Positions 46,173 to 57,060 of a stretch of 64,000 nt of DNA are shown here, piece by piece; within the stretch, counting starts at the first letter, position 1; the number at the start of each line of letters is the position of its first letter. Below the pieces are notes generated by a model, which was not told the DNA's origin, did no database searches, and saw only the letters and a program-made list of their open reading frames with translations. The stretch is taken from NCBI GenBank assembly GCA_012845835.1, contig JABAKD010000019.1:8977584-9041583 (forward strand), in the 5' to 3' direction. The translations under genes were made by a program, and so were the position numbers. Source of the stretch: Undaria pinnatifida. Its lineage: Eukaryota > Sar > Phaeophyceae > Laminariales > Alariaceae.

Positions 46173-46907
46173 GTGCAAACCTCCACCGAAAAAAGGATGA
46201 GGTCCTCACCCTCCCAGATAGTTTGGGTACTTGCCCTTGGATGCCTTTCCACGCAAGTGCTTGTCATCAAGGGGCGCCCACCAAGTGTTAGTGTGGAGGA
46301 GGTGTGCGCTGACTTTGCGGATGGCAAGTCCGCATGGACGATGGCCGACTGCACCGAGGTGTGGACCCAATTCACCGACTCGGCCCCAGAGAGCCTGCGC
46401 AGGCCTAAGCGATTGGTACTAGTAGATGCTTTGAAGGAGCCCGCGGCGGAGTTAAGGCGCGCGGGGACACCGTGCCTCGCGGCGTCGAACCCGCATGGTG
46501 ACGGCGTTGGAAGCACGACCGTACGACTTATTGCTTCGTGGTTGTTGTCGAAGGAAATGGGCTGTGATTGGGTGACGCCTGACTGGGGGAAACCCTTTGT
46601 ACCCGGAGCTAATGGAACCGTGCGGTACTGCCACCGGGCTGTGGATAAATCGAAGATGGACCTTCTAAACCAGACGATAACGGAGCAAACGGCGCTGGAA
46701 CACTGTTGGGTGGTGGACTGGCTTTCCTACTTCCAGTTTGGCGCGTCGTCCGTCCACCTGCCCGAAGGGGCCAACATCAAAGAAATTGAGGCGAGCATGT
46801 CCGTATTCTATCGTTCTGAGCCGCAGGCTGTTAAGAGCTACCATATATTCCAAATAATGGAAGCCCCATCCCGCATGAATAGGCGCTGTTGTCTTTCATT
46901 GGACTAA
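46173..46907 (+). CDS. Membrane-anchored or secreted protein, possibly glycosyltransferase-like
   Basis: The frame is a single 244-codon ORF. The second ATG (46,197) gives an N-terminus MRSSPSQIVWVLALGCLSTQ, a classic signal peptide or signal anchor, and is the better start. The body has a glycine-rich SNPHGDGVGSTTVRLIASWL followed by GCDWVTPDWGKPF, then two N-glycosylation sequons (NGT, NQT). It is conspicuously more protein-like than any other host ORF in the window. A G-x-G-x-x-x followed by a hydrophobic helix and a W/DWG turn recalls Golgi glycosyltransferases such as the fucosyltransferase fold. That is only an impression, and no catalytic motif is identified. At 244 residues it would be short for such an enzyme, and the C-terminus (NRRCCLSLD) may reflect truncation or an unrecognised intron. 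Confidence 0.65.
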   Translation: MQTSTEKRMRSSPSQIVWVLALGCLSTQVLVIKGRPPSVSVEEVCADFADGKSAWTMADCTEVWTQFTDSAPESLRRPKRLVLVDALKEPAAELRRAGTPCLAASNPHGDGVGSTTVRLIASWLLSKEMGCDWVTPDWGKPFVPGANGTVRYCHRAVDKSKMDLLNQTITEQTALEHCWVVDWLSYFQFGASSVHLPEGANIKEIEASMSVFYRSEPQAVKSYHIFQIMEAPSRMNRRCCLSLD

Positions 46908-47254
46908 AAACGGCCTCATTAAACTCTCAATATTATTAGTCGGGGTATTCGTGCTGTCTCTCTGTGAGCCGCCTGCTACAAGTATTGCATACTTCACCTG
47001 CGGTTTTTGCTACAAATAGCACATATACCGGGCGCGCTGGGTATCGATGAGTGGAAATATCGACTTGATGAAAGAACACAAGCGCATATAGACTATACTC
47101 TACATTATTGCAACGAAAATATGGCAACCAAATCTCGGAGTCTACCAGCCCGACACGGCACAGGACTGCCAGCAGACAACAACCTTGTTCCCGCGCGACT
47201 CGGCCTATATCTGCTTGTTGAGCGCATGTTTGTTTTTGCGTTATTTTGTCAAGG

Positions 47255-47360
47255 TTCGTTTGTTGATCCCTACGAAGCGTGGAGGGCTCACCCGTTGAGC
47301 GAACAGTAGTGGGGTAGTGAAGTCACCGGTATGAAGACAGGTAAAATACGTATATGAATA
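47255..47360 (+). repeat. Dispersed repeat R-G, left part
   Basis: 'gttgatccctacgaagcgt.gagggct.acccgtt' in pieces, continuing to 'gtgaagtcaccggtatgaagaca', matches 58,838-58,925 at high identity. The right part resumes at 48,850. Confidence 0.75.
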
Positions 47361-48849
47361 TACTTACTAACTTCTTTCTGCTGAAAGTGATTGGTTGGTG
47401 CATCCCTGGCATTTCCGGGGTCGGACTACTTGCGGAACGGTCCAGCTTTTCTTTGGTTTCTTGATCGGCCTTTATTGTTTTTGTTTCTGCTCGTTTTGCC
47501 AGTTGTTTCTTGCCCTGTCAGCTGCTTCCTGCAAATTTGGTTTTCTGCCAACACGAGTTTGAACCTTTTTTCGCGTTTATTTCTCCCTTTTGTTTCAGTA
47601 AAAGTGAAACTTCCTACCATTTGACGCTTATTTGCCGCCTGTGCATTACTTGCGGAACGGTCATTCTTTAGCTTTTCTTTGCTACAATGTGTTTTGTACA
47701 TGGTACGAAGTTGCATCAGATGAGATATCGCCCAGCACCCCACCGCAACGCTATAGCTCAGCAGCGCAGCGCCGTGCAGTGCCGTGCCCTCGATGCCCTG
47801 CCGTGCCCTGCAGCTCAGCTCTGTAGCACACCGCAGCGCTAGCTCAGCAGAGCGTAGCGCCGTGTGCTTTGCCGTGCTTCGCCATGCTGCGTGCTTTGCT
47901 GTACTTTTACTAGTTCGTACATACAAGCCAGTAACATTCGAAGTATCATACAACAAAAATGTACATAAACCAGGTTTGTACATATTACGTTGTTGGATCA
48001 TGAACAATGCACCTCAGCGCAGGTCAGCCCGGCTATATATAGCTCAGCAGCGCAGCGCAGTGCGGTGCCGTGCGGTGCCGTGCCTTGCCCTTCGTTTTGC
48101 GGTGCTGTGTTGTGCGGCGCTGTGCGTTCTTTTGAACATATAGCTGTAGTAGTAGTACCAGGTATGATACAGGAACCAGGTTTATGTACGCATTGTGTAG
48201 TCGTCTTTTGGCTTTCTTCAGTTGATTGTCCTCTCGCGGTCCCCATGCCCCCCCCCCCCCTCCCCCGCAAATAGTATACGTACTGCCGTTCAGAACGTGA
48301 CATGAACAGGCACACAGCACAGCGCAGGACAGTTAGCTCTGCACAAGCACCTCTTGGCATTATTATCAATTTGATGTTCGCACCAAAGAATCGCGGGCCT
48401 CTTCCTGCCCCCTTTACATGTGTGTCAGTTGCATTCTTTCATGCGCGAGCGTAGCGGGCGGCGTCAGCCGCCCGCGGAGTCCTGTGCTTTTTTTAGAACC
48501 ACACAGAGTACCACCAGGTATTAGGCGAAGTACCAGGTACCAGGTGCCGGTAGTGCGTGCGTGTACTCGTCTTTTTGCTTTCGTCGTTGATTTTGTTCTC
48601 CATGTCTGTTCTCTTCGCAATGTTCCCTCGCAAATTACATCCGTACTTCTGCCGATCAGAACGTGACATGGCCGACAAACAGCACAGCACTGACAGGGCA
48701 ATCAGCTCCGCACAAGTAGCTCTTGGCATTATCAAATCGCTAGTTGCACTGAATCATGGGCCTCTTTTTTCTGCCCCCTTCACATTTAGTTGGAATCTTC
48801 CTTGCGCGAGCGTAGCGGGCGGCGTCGGCCGCCCGCGGAGCGGAGCGCT
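47361..48849 (+). mobile_element. Hairpin-ended element (family F) inserted in repeat R-G
   Basis: Its left end is CTTACTAA and its right end GCGCTTG, with TATA on both sides. The ends are not inverted repeats. Eleven bases before the right terminus is a 9-bp-stem hairpin, GCGGGCGGC with a 4-base loop and GCCGCCCGC (48,818-48,839; the loop and first stem base vary between copies). A second such hairpin lies at 48,456-48,477. Internal features are a CTATATATAG palindrome (about 48,029) beside CAGCAGCGCAGCG words and a duplicated 'cttgcggaacggtc'. A terminal hairpin without inverted repeats suggests a Helitron-like element, but the CTTG end is not the usual CTRR. No coding region. Confidence 0.6.
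48115..48845 (+). repeat. Two-unit tandem duplication inside element F
   Basis: Units of about 365 bases (48,115-48,480 and 48,481-48,845) share 'accaggt.', 'gatcagaacgtgacatg' (variant 'gttcagaacgtgacatg'), 'gcacaag.a.ctcttggcatta' and the closing hairpin. Confidence 0.7.
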
Positions 48850-49190
48850 TGTATATATTACGTTGATCCTAGCCAAGGCACCTCGTGGAGAGAAGACTCA
48901 CTCGGTAGAAGAACAACGAGGAGTGACGGCGAAATAGCCAGAGTAATTCCGCCGTCCCGAAATCCCGCTACCATGTAACCAACATATCACTGGAAACCCC
49001 AACTATACTCAACCGTCATCATATCCAAGCATGCAATCAACAGTCTCCCTGCTTCGTAAATGATACGGCATGATGCTATATTATCATATTATCAGGGCAA
49101 AACGATTCAATGAAAAGTATGGTTAATCAATATCCTCCATGTGACAAGAAAATAATATTACAGCATGATAATCCTTGAAAAACACTGCAT
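48850..49190 (+). repeat. Dispersed repeat R-G, right part
   Basis: It matches 58,955-59,165: 'ctagccaaggcac.tcgtgg', 'agaagactcactcggtag', 'cgaggagtgacggcg' and 'ccgctaccatgtaacca'. At 58.9 kb the two parts are adjacent. Confidence 0.75.
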
Positions 49191-49267
49191 AAATCTAGAG
49201 AGAAAATTTAGGGACAGTATCCAACATCAATCTTCGCGAACCAAAGATCTAAGTTGTAAAATCCTAA

Positions 49268-49968
49268 GGGCCGTTCTTATCGGAGGCCTTCTTGTGTCTT
49301 AAATTTCGTAAATCTCCTAAATCTCCTAAATTTCCATATTTTTGTGAAATGTGTTTTAAAATACGGAGACGCTCTGTCATAATTTGTGAAATTCTTCAGC
49401 CCCAAAAAATATGGAAGAGTTAACAATCACAAATTAGGAAATCCTGTCGTTGATTTCCATATTTCGAAGGCAGTGCTCCGACAAGCGCCGTGGCTCAACG
49501 CTGGGACCATCGGGTAGCTTTAAACGTTGACCAGGGTGGTCCAACATTATGACCGATGGAAGGAAACGGCCCGGGCCTCTGGAAGACTCATCCTCGAGTC
49601 TGACAAAACAACGATTCAGCCTTCCCAATTATCCAGACACGAGGCGCAGAAACATGAAGAAGGCTCTCGCTGGTGCCCTCGTCGTGCTCGGCATGATCCT
49701 GACACCAGGGGCTGCTGTCGCCGGATTGCACGAATCTACTTGGCCTGGGTGCTTCGGTTTTCCGGTATGTTCGCGTATGCTTGCTGTGTGACGACGCACG
49801 TGACTGCTGGTGTGGGTGGTGGCGGTCTTGCTTTATGGCTCGGCTTTCAAAAATCAGGGGGGGGAAAGCAAACAACCCCGCGTTCGATAGTATGGCAGAC
49901 GTTTTTCATGAAAATCCTGGAAAAAAAAAGGAAATTTAGGAAATTCACATCTCCGAAAAGAACGGCCC
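49268..49968. mobile_element. Harbinger-like MITE with TAA target duplication
   Basis: The terminal repeat GGGCCGTTCTTATCGGAG at 49,268-49,285 pairs with the reverse of 49,951-49,968 (GGGCCGTTCTTTTCGGAG), 17 of 18 matching. TAA lies immediately outside both ends (49,265-49,267 and 49,969-49,971). A 3-bp TAA/TWA duplication with GG-starting termini is characteristic of PIF/Harbinger elements. Both subterminal zones carry AAATTTCC/CCTAAAT words. No transposase. It contains a signal-peptide exon. Confidence 0.85.
49654..49764 (+). CDS. Captured first exon encoding a signal peptide
   Basis: Inside the MITE, the ATG at 49,654 opens 37 codons beginning MKKALAGALVVLGMILTPGA. This is a textbook signal peptide: a KK n-region, a hydrophobic core, and an AVAG cleavage context. 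A short mature start follows (LHESTWPGCFGFP). The last codon is followed directly by GTATGT (49,765-49,770), a consensus 5' splice site, in phase 0. If unspliced, the frame stops after 8 further codons. It may be a fragment of a host secretory gene captured by the element. The remaining exons are not in the window. Confidence 0.45.
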
Positions 49969-49989
49969 TAAGTCCAAGAACAAAAACTC

Positions 49990-52950
49990 AAATCCGACAT
50001 CCATAGATCGAAAACTCAAATCTGAAATCCAAATTCGAAAACCCGAAAACTCAAACATCGGCTCCATAATCAGCACTCAGCCTTCCTTATTAAACGGCTG
50101 TCAGCTCCATTGAATAGGGCTGCCAACAACTGTGACCGGACAGCAGTCTCAAAACTCGCTTTCAAATTAGGCAAATGCCTCCCGGGTGGGTACGTACTAA
50201 AAATCCATTCAGATTTCAAATGCTGAAATGCAGAGAAAAATAATGTCATACTATTAATAGACAACGCAATCGTGAAAAAGTATTATTTCAAAAGTCAAGA
50301 AACAGTTACTTGCCTCCCTAAATACCATGCACTCTCTTGAAAGTACCAAATCCAGCTAATATATGCAGAATACTCCGTCAAAAGCAATTTAAACCAGCTC
50401 GCGAAAAAGTTAGTCGCCCTCAGGTTCACACGCATCAAACTAGGTTGAGACCTTTTTCCTACTTGACGAGCCTTAATCCTCTTAAGTGGTCAAGCCAATC
50501 CTACCCGGCACAAGCGCTAACAGGTGGGCGTGACCCCTCCTCGCAGAATAAAAACCAAACGATTTGGCTCGGCCTGGTCTCTTTACGGGGCTAGGTGAGA
50601 AAACCATAGACTGATTACGCAGAAATGACGCCGGGTAGTTTACCAAAACCGTCGCCGCCCCCAACTCCCGCAATTCTCATACTTCCTATAACAAAATACC
50701 TGGTACTCCGTATCACGCATCATCGTCGATTCAATACTGGAATGATAACGGAAAATCTATAATGTCATTATCGAACTGTAGAAATAACGAACCTAGCGTA
50801 CTAAATCATGAGATATTCCACCATTCTCCAAAGTCACATGTTCCATCATAAAATCCCGGTGAAGGGAAAGTACCATCTACAGTCTTCCAGTGTACCTTCC
50901 TCGGTAAATTCGTGTACCTAGCCACCGCTCTCATTGCGTTCGCAATGTCCGGACGTGCTGGTTAGCAAGCCACATCAGGCATCCGACCAGCTCACGGAAA
51001 GGCCAGTCGCCCTCGGGTTCAGTCTCATCGAACTCGTCGAGTTTGAGACCTTCCTCGGGCGGGTTTCTCCTACCCGAACAAAAGCATATATCACCATTCA
51101 CCGCAAACCCGGCAAAAATAAATCACTATATTTCAGAGTTGGCATCGAAACCTGTTTGTTCCCGGTATAGTACGAATTCAACCGCGTGTTTCTTTCTATT
51201 TGAGAATACCGATAAATCAGAGCGCAACGCCTCGCTACAGGTGACGACGTTGTTATATCGAGGGTCAAGTTATACCGCATGTTCCTTCCCGGAAGAGCGA
51301 CACGCAGTATCACCGTGCTGCAAGAGTGATAGTCCATGCTGCTACTTGATAAGTTACCGCGATAAAGAAATATCGGCCCTTTAAAGTGTTTGGAAGCCTT
51401 GACTCAAACGCGGATATGGAATACGGTATCAGGTAAACTCCAGCAGTATCTTCGCGCCTGTTCTTCCTCCGGTATAGTGTGGATCGAAACAATGGCATCA
51501 CCTCCCGCGGCGGGCAGTGTTGGCATCCCGTCGCGAATAGGACTGTTTTAGCGTCCTGTATATCCTGTGTTGCTTGTTGCGCCGACACTCGAACTGGACT
51601 ATAACGACGGCAAAGAAGAATAAGGCGTCTAGATACTCTGTAGACTGACCCTTCGTGATTGAGTGGGTGGTGACTTGGTCGAGTTCCCCATTATTTTGTC
51701 TCTTTCGTGGGGAATTTCGGGTTTTTAGTAGTGAGCTTCGGAGGGGTGAACTCGACTAGATGTTGCTTCTTAGGCGTCACAGGGGTGACGTCACTCTGAG
51801 ATCATTCCTATCCCTGTTTCGGATAGTCCAGCAGTATCTTCGCGCCTGTTCTTGCTCCGGTATAGTGTGGCTCGACACAATGGCATTTCCACCCGCGGCC
51901 GGTGTTGCCAACCCTCCCTTGCTTTCTGCAACTGCTTCCCTGGTGCGAGGCCCTTAGTGCATATTTTAGGCCTTTGGCTGGGAAATGGGCGCCTTTATTG
52001 TTTCTCCCATACTCATTTGATACAATTCGTGTCACCCGTCTGCCTCAATACAAAGTTCTGCCCCTTGAGGTCTTGCTCAAGTCTTTGATTGTTTGCGAAA
52101 GCCGCCCTTGACCTACTCTAATCGTTTAGGGGGATTCATTGAATTCCCTCTACCCTGACATCTCCATCCCTACCCGGGCAGACTAACTCCCTTCGACGCA
52201 TGTACGTTGATAAGTTACCGCGATAAAGAAATATCGACTCTTTAAACTGTTTGGGAACCTTGACTAAAACGCGGATATAAAACATACGGTATCAGGTAAA
52301 CTCCATAACAAACGCAGGAATATTGGTAATTTTCTTCTGTATACTCGAAATGCTCGTACCTGATACACTACGTACATGAAACGTTTTAGCACCTGTGGAC
52401 TATAAAACCTTATAATCTACCCCATTCCCCCTGCTCATCATTTTTGGTCCAGCATGCAAGTACCGCTTACCATAACACTCTGCACACGCGCATGATAAGG
52501 GCGGGGGGAGTTGATGGGGCGATCTAACAAAAGGGGGCTAGAACATAATCAAAATCTTATTACCAATCATTGTCATGATAATCATGTCAGACTACAACAA
52601 TATCATATTCATACTTCAGTAGGCATGAAAGGCACAAGATTAGGGTGGAATATTCAATTTAACGAGAAGAGCACATCTCGATATTCCCACCACATATTGC
52701 CTTATAACACGTGAGTAATACTATATTTCCTCACTATCGGTTTCTTCATTTCGTGTACCGCACTATGCTAGATCGCTGTTAAGGTTGACAACCAGCTATT
52801 CTGGAAGTAGCCCGCATTGTATAAGACAACCAAACTGCAAAATACCATGTAGTATGTGGCATCGTCTCTAGTGCCTAAATATCATACTATTATTGTCACT
52901 AACCATACCCCTACAGCCGTCAACCGTCACCAAATTATTTGTAAAACAGG
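49990..52950. other. AT-rich intergenic region with diverged direct repeats
   Basis: No convincing gene. A ~95-bp repeat ('gataagttaccgcgataaagaaatatcg', read in pieces) occurs at 51,344-51,437 and 52,208-52,304. Between them, 'agcagtatcttcgcgcctgttctt' (in pieces) occurs at 51,437-51,500 and 51,829-51,892, the first adjacent to the first outer repeat. Another diverged pair lies at 50,390-50,470 and 50,983-51,060 (the 'agtcgccctc.ggttca' block). The ORFs here are short and motif-free. Confidence 0.5.
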
Positions 52951-52956
52951 ATGACG

Positions 52957-53876
52957 TATATTTGGCCCTCCCAGTCTTCCTTCTTTTACTTGTTTCTTTT
53001 TTCCGGGGTATTTTTTCCCTTTCTTTCCCCCTTGCATGTCCATTTTGGCTCATGCTCGGGGTATGTTTCTATCTCCCGTGCTTTGGCTCCCCTTTTTATT
53101 TATTTATTTATTTATTTATTTATTTTGTCTTGGTTTCTTTCGTTGTTTCTCTCTTTTACAAGGTATTTTGGTTTAATGAGAAGAACACAAAGGGGGGAGG
53201 GGGGGAAACAGGAGGAGTAGAAGGAAAGCCGTCCAAGGGAATGGGGGCAGGGGGGGCAACAGGAGGAATAGAAGGGAGACCGCGGTGGACGAAGGCAGGA
53301 AGGAGATGGCAGACAGGGTAGCAAGGTACCAGGCCGACTAGTAGGTACATAGCACTTTTCGTCTTTTTCTGGGGTATTTTTTTCCCCTTTGTTCCCTCCT
53401 TGCGTGTCCAGGTTTTTGGCTCGTGTTCGGATTATCTTATTTTGGTTTTACTTTACTTTATTTTATTTCATTTTATTATGTTTCTTTTCCGAGCTTTGGC
53501 TCTCCTCTCCGGTTGGGTTGTTTCTTCGATTTCCCCTTCGTTTTGTTTGTTTCATTTTTTGTTTTATTTTTATCTTTTTCTTTTTTTTTATTGTTTTCTT
53601 ATTTTGTTTTACTTTTTTGTTTCTGTTTTCGTTTTTGTTTATTTCGTATTTCTCTCTTCCAATGTATTTCTGTTGCTGACGTATGTATGTTGTGCCTGTC
53701 GTACCCAGTACTAGGGCATGACATTGCGTTGTCGAATGCATTACGATGCATTATCTCTGTGTCGTGGCTTGTGACCACAGAGCTGATCTTTCTAGGGTGA
53801 AGAATCAGTACGGACACTGGGTGTGCTGGATGTCGACGAGTAGAAGAACGGTTTAATGTGAAGAACACACACACAC
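52957..53876 (+). mobile_element. 5'-truncated LINE copy containing both 3' modules
   Basis: It is the reverse of 12,116-13,015, starting at 'atttggccctcccag' in module 1 and ending in the CA microsatellite (53,864-53,876). It includes the internal fossil terminus TTTAATGAGAAGAACACA at 53,172-53,189. The two-module arrangement is therefore inherited and not a private event in the 12-kb copy. No clear target-site duplication was found. Confidence 0.88.
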
Positions 53877-54263
53877 ATATCGTACGAGGTATTTTACTAG
53901 GAAAATACACGACACACAACTACGTCAAACCTTATGTTTCGGGGATGGCGAATTCATGCTCAATTATTTCCCTCGTGGGTGCGTAAGGGGAAATAGTTGA
54001 TTGAAAATGAACCAAAGCACCAAACTGCTGTTGTACATACGACAGACAGAAAATACGGCTGTCGCAAGCAAGCGCTAGCTACTGCTGACATACTCGATTC
54101 CCAACCCGTCAAGCGTCCTGCATCCTGTGCTAGTAACCGGTTAATCAGCAGAGCAATCATACCACGAGCAATCACAGTTAGTTGCTGGTGGTCGGGGCAA
54201 GAGGGGCTGGGGACAACAGGCACGAGCATTTATCCTGCCCGTCCCTCTGAACCAAGCTACTCT

Positions 54264-54395
54264 GTCCTTTGCAATGATGTAATGCGAAAAACAAAGTCTT
54301 GACCGTGAAGAATGCGAAAGAAAATGATCGTCCTTTGCAATGATGTAATGCGAAAAACAAAGTATTGACCGTGAAGAATGCGAAAGAAAATGATC
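54264..54395 (+). repeat. 66-bp tandem duplication
   Basis: Units 54,264-54,329 and 54,330-54,395 differ at one base (c/a in 'aaagt.ttgaccgtg'), so the duplication is recent. Confidence 0.95.
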
Positions 54396-54414
54396 GTCTC
54401 AGACGCAAAGAATA

Positions 54415-54710
54415 ACATGAAGTAAAAATACCAACACTTACCATTATAGTGGACCAAAAATACGACCCTCCAAATAAAAACTCATCTATATTGTATATTA
54501 CAAGTACCAACAACGCAGCTTGCAAAGTTGAGTATTGACCTGAAATTCGTCAAACTCACGGCTGACGTCCTTAAAATTTGTTTATAAAATAACATGTCAT
54601 CGCCACGTCAGTCAAATATTATAAAAATTAAAATACACTCTAGCTGTGAGATCGAATATTTTGTCGAAACTCATCTTTGCAAGCTGTGTGTGATACTCCG
54701 ATCGCGCTCA
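54415..54710. repeat. Repeat R-J (reverse) and a family B head
   Basis: 54,415-54,590 is the reverse of 30,318-30,505. 54,608-54,708 is a ~100-base family B head in the plus orientation, cut at 'ccgatcgcgc'. Confidence 0.7.
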
Positions 54711-55137
54711 AATATTGTGCTAGACTATATAGTTAGCAGTATCATATCGCGACAGCAGTTCATATGATGTATTTCCACACAGCAAAAGTCCACTACCTGC
54801 TGTATCACTCTAGAATCAAGACGAAACTCACACAGAAACAATTGTTCATGACATGACCTGTGATTGTTGCCTTAGTCTGGAGCAAAGGGTGGGAAGGATT
54901 CTCCACCTGGGTGTCCGTGCCTCCCACACCCAGCGTCCTCCACCGCTACCAGCCACCTTGTGCCGACCCCAACCCGGGCCCACACATCAACGGGCTCAGC
55001 AGACAGCGCTCCCACGGGGGACAACAGATACTGCTCGTAATTTAGTTTCACAACCAAATCTTCGGGCCATCCCTTCTCCCCCGTCTCAAACTCCACCATA
55101 TTTTTCACGCCCTGTACAAATACATTATTTGCTATTT

Positions 55138-55558
55138 GTCTGGCAGGCAAATATTCTCTGGAAAACCTGCGCAAATATTTGTCTGGAAGCAAATACTTTT
55201 TTGAGAAGCTGCGCAAATATTTGTCTGGAAGCAAATACTTTCTTGAGAAGCTGCGCAAATATTTGTCTGCAGGCAAATACTTTTTTGAGAACCTGTGCAA
55301 ATATTTGTCTGGCAGGCAAAAAATCTCTGGAAAACCTGCGCAAATATTTGTCTGGAAGCAAACTCTTTTTTGAGAAGCTGCGCGAATATTTGTCTGCGGG
55401 CAAATACTTTTTCAAGAACCTGCGCAAATATTTGTCTGCAGGCAAGTACTCGCTCGAGAAGCTGCGCAAATATTTGTCTGCAGGCAAATACTCTCTTGAG
55501 AACCTGCGCAAATATTTGTCTGGCAGGCAAATACTGCCCTGGAGAACATGCGCAAATA
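55138..55558 (+). repeat. 42-bp palindrome-bearing array, left (10 units)
   Basis: The unit is 42 bp: GAAGCTGCGCAAATATTTG, then TCTGSMRGCAAATACT, then a T-rich link. Each unit contains the near-palindrome TATTTGYCTGSMRGCAAATA. The unit length is divisible by 3 and lacks stops in most frames, so long KYLSGSKYFLEK-type and CANICLEANTF-type ORFs appear on both strands. These are artefacts. Confidence 0.93.
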
Positions 55559-56075
55559 GTATTGTATTTGTCCTGACAACTATTCTGAAAAAACAGCTGT
55601 TACTGCAGGGAGGTCGGAGGGAGAGATTAGCCGTATCATATGTCATGCGATGAGGGATTGGTGTCGGAAATACAAAAGCAAACCCCTGAAGCGTGCATCT
55701 GAAATATCTTTTGATCGGAGTGGAAAAACACAGCATCAGCCAAACCGAGAAAAAATGAAAATCTATCGACTACCTATGAGTCATATTATATACTTGAAAG
55801 AAAGTATTTTTAATATGCAAATGCCATCCCCGTCGACCATTGCCATTTACTTCTTCTGCCATCTACAACAGTCGAAGCCGCCTCACCCCGTACGGAACGC
55901 AAACAAACACAAACACGCCGACGCCACCAAACCCCTCCACCATCTTACTCATTCCGTATCATGAGATGAGTCAACTCCTGTGGCAAAGTACAACAAACAC
56001 CAAGGATCCACAAACACCACAAAGACGTTGCTACTCGTTCTCGCTGCGGGCCTGATCGCCATCAAGCTACTTCTA

Positions 56076-56381
56076 CTATTCCATGCTGTTTAAACGTCCA
56101 CCTCCCCCGACTCCCCGGCGGTGAGGTCCTCCGGGGCAAATGCGCCGTCGAGCTCCTTCAGCCCTTCCACAGGGTCCACCAGTCGCCCGGGGATCTTGCT
56201 TCGCGCCAGCTTCGGTCAGCTTAGGGATGTCCTGAGGGATGAGGTCCAGGTTTCCGTGCACGAACAGGATCATCTCCACGTACTTGCTGTCCGTGGTGCT
56301 CCTGGAGGACGTCATCATACGCCCAGCAGCGCTGAAGTCACGCTCAAGCACTGCCGCCGACGCAGGAGCCCCGAAAATCAC
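56076..56381 (-). pseudogene. hAT transposase C-terminal (dimerisation) fragment
   Basis: The frame reads VIFGAPASAAVLERDFSAAG followed by RMMTSSRS and a hydrophobic EMILFVHGNLDL. This matches the signature of hAT C-terminal domains (small residues, S-A-x-x-E-R-x-F-S-x-A-G, later an L-x-x-x-N). The upstream frame is broken, and no RNase-H-like or BED zinc-finger part is evident, so the protein is defunct. After the domain the sequence becomes GC-rich and low in complexity. Confidence 0.8.
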
Positions 56382-56689
56382 TCCAGCCCAGCTGCGTTGG
56401 CGTCGACAATAACTGGAGCTGCTGCCGACGCGCCAGCTCCGTCGCCAGGTGGCGTACCATCACCATTGCCATTTGCTTCTTCGGTACTGACAGCTGGCAT
56501 GTTGACATGCACAGCCCGCGGTAGTTGCTCGTGCCGTGATGTGGAGCTGGTTTGGTTGTATGCAGGACCACTGATATTCGCGGCGGCAAATACACCGGGC
56601 TCAACTGCCGTATTGATGCATTACGTATGTACCCCATATAATGTACGTACTTGTACGCCGAAGAGGTCAATATCTCCGCATCCGCAATA

Positions 56690-57060
56690 CATTGTTTGCA
56701 GGCAAATAGTTTATTTAGAACCTGCACAAATATTTGCCTGCAGACAAGTACTTTCTTGAGAAGCTGCGCAAATATTTGTCTGGAAGCAAATACTTTCTTG
56801 AGAAGCTGCGCAAATATTTGTCTGCAGGCAAATACTTTTTTGAGAACCTGTGCAAATATTTGTCTGGCAGGCAAATACTCTCTGGGGAACCTGCACAAAT
56901 ATTTGTCTGGCAGGCAAATACTTTTTTGAGAACCTGTGCAAATATTTGTCTGCAGGCAAATACTCTCTTGAGAACATGTGCAAATATTTGTCTGGCAGGC
57001 AAATACTCGCTTGAGAAGCTGCGCAAATATTTGCCTGGAGGCAAATACTGCCCTGGGACA
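56690..57060 (+). repeat. 42-bp palindrome-bearing array, right (about 9 units)
   Basis: It is the same unit in the same orientation as the left array, and it also ends in 'gcaaatactgccctgg'. It occupies the other subterminal zone of the hAT element. Confidence 0.93.

Noticed and set aside
56121-56759. 212-codon plus-strand ORF
   Set aside because: Antisense to the hAT dimerisation fragment, with low-complexity proline, serine and alanine-rich text.
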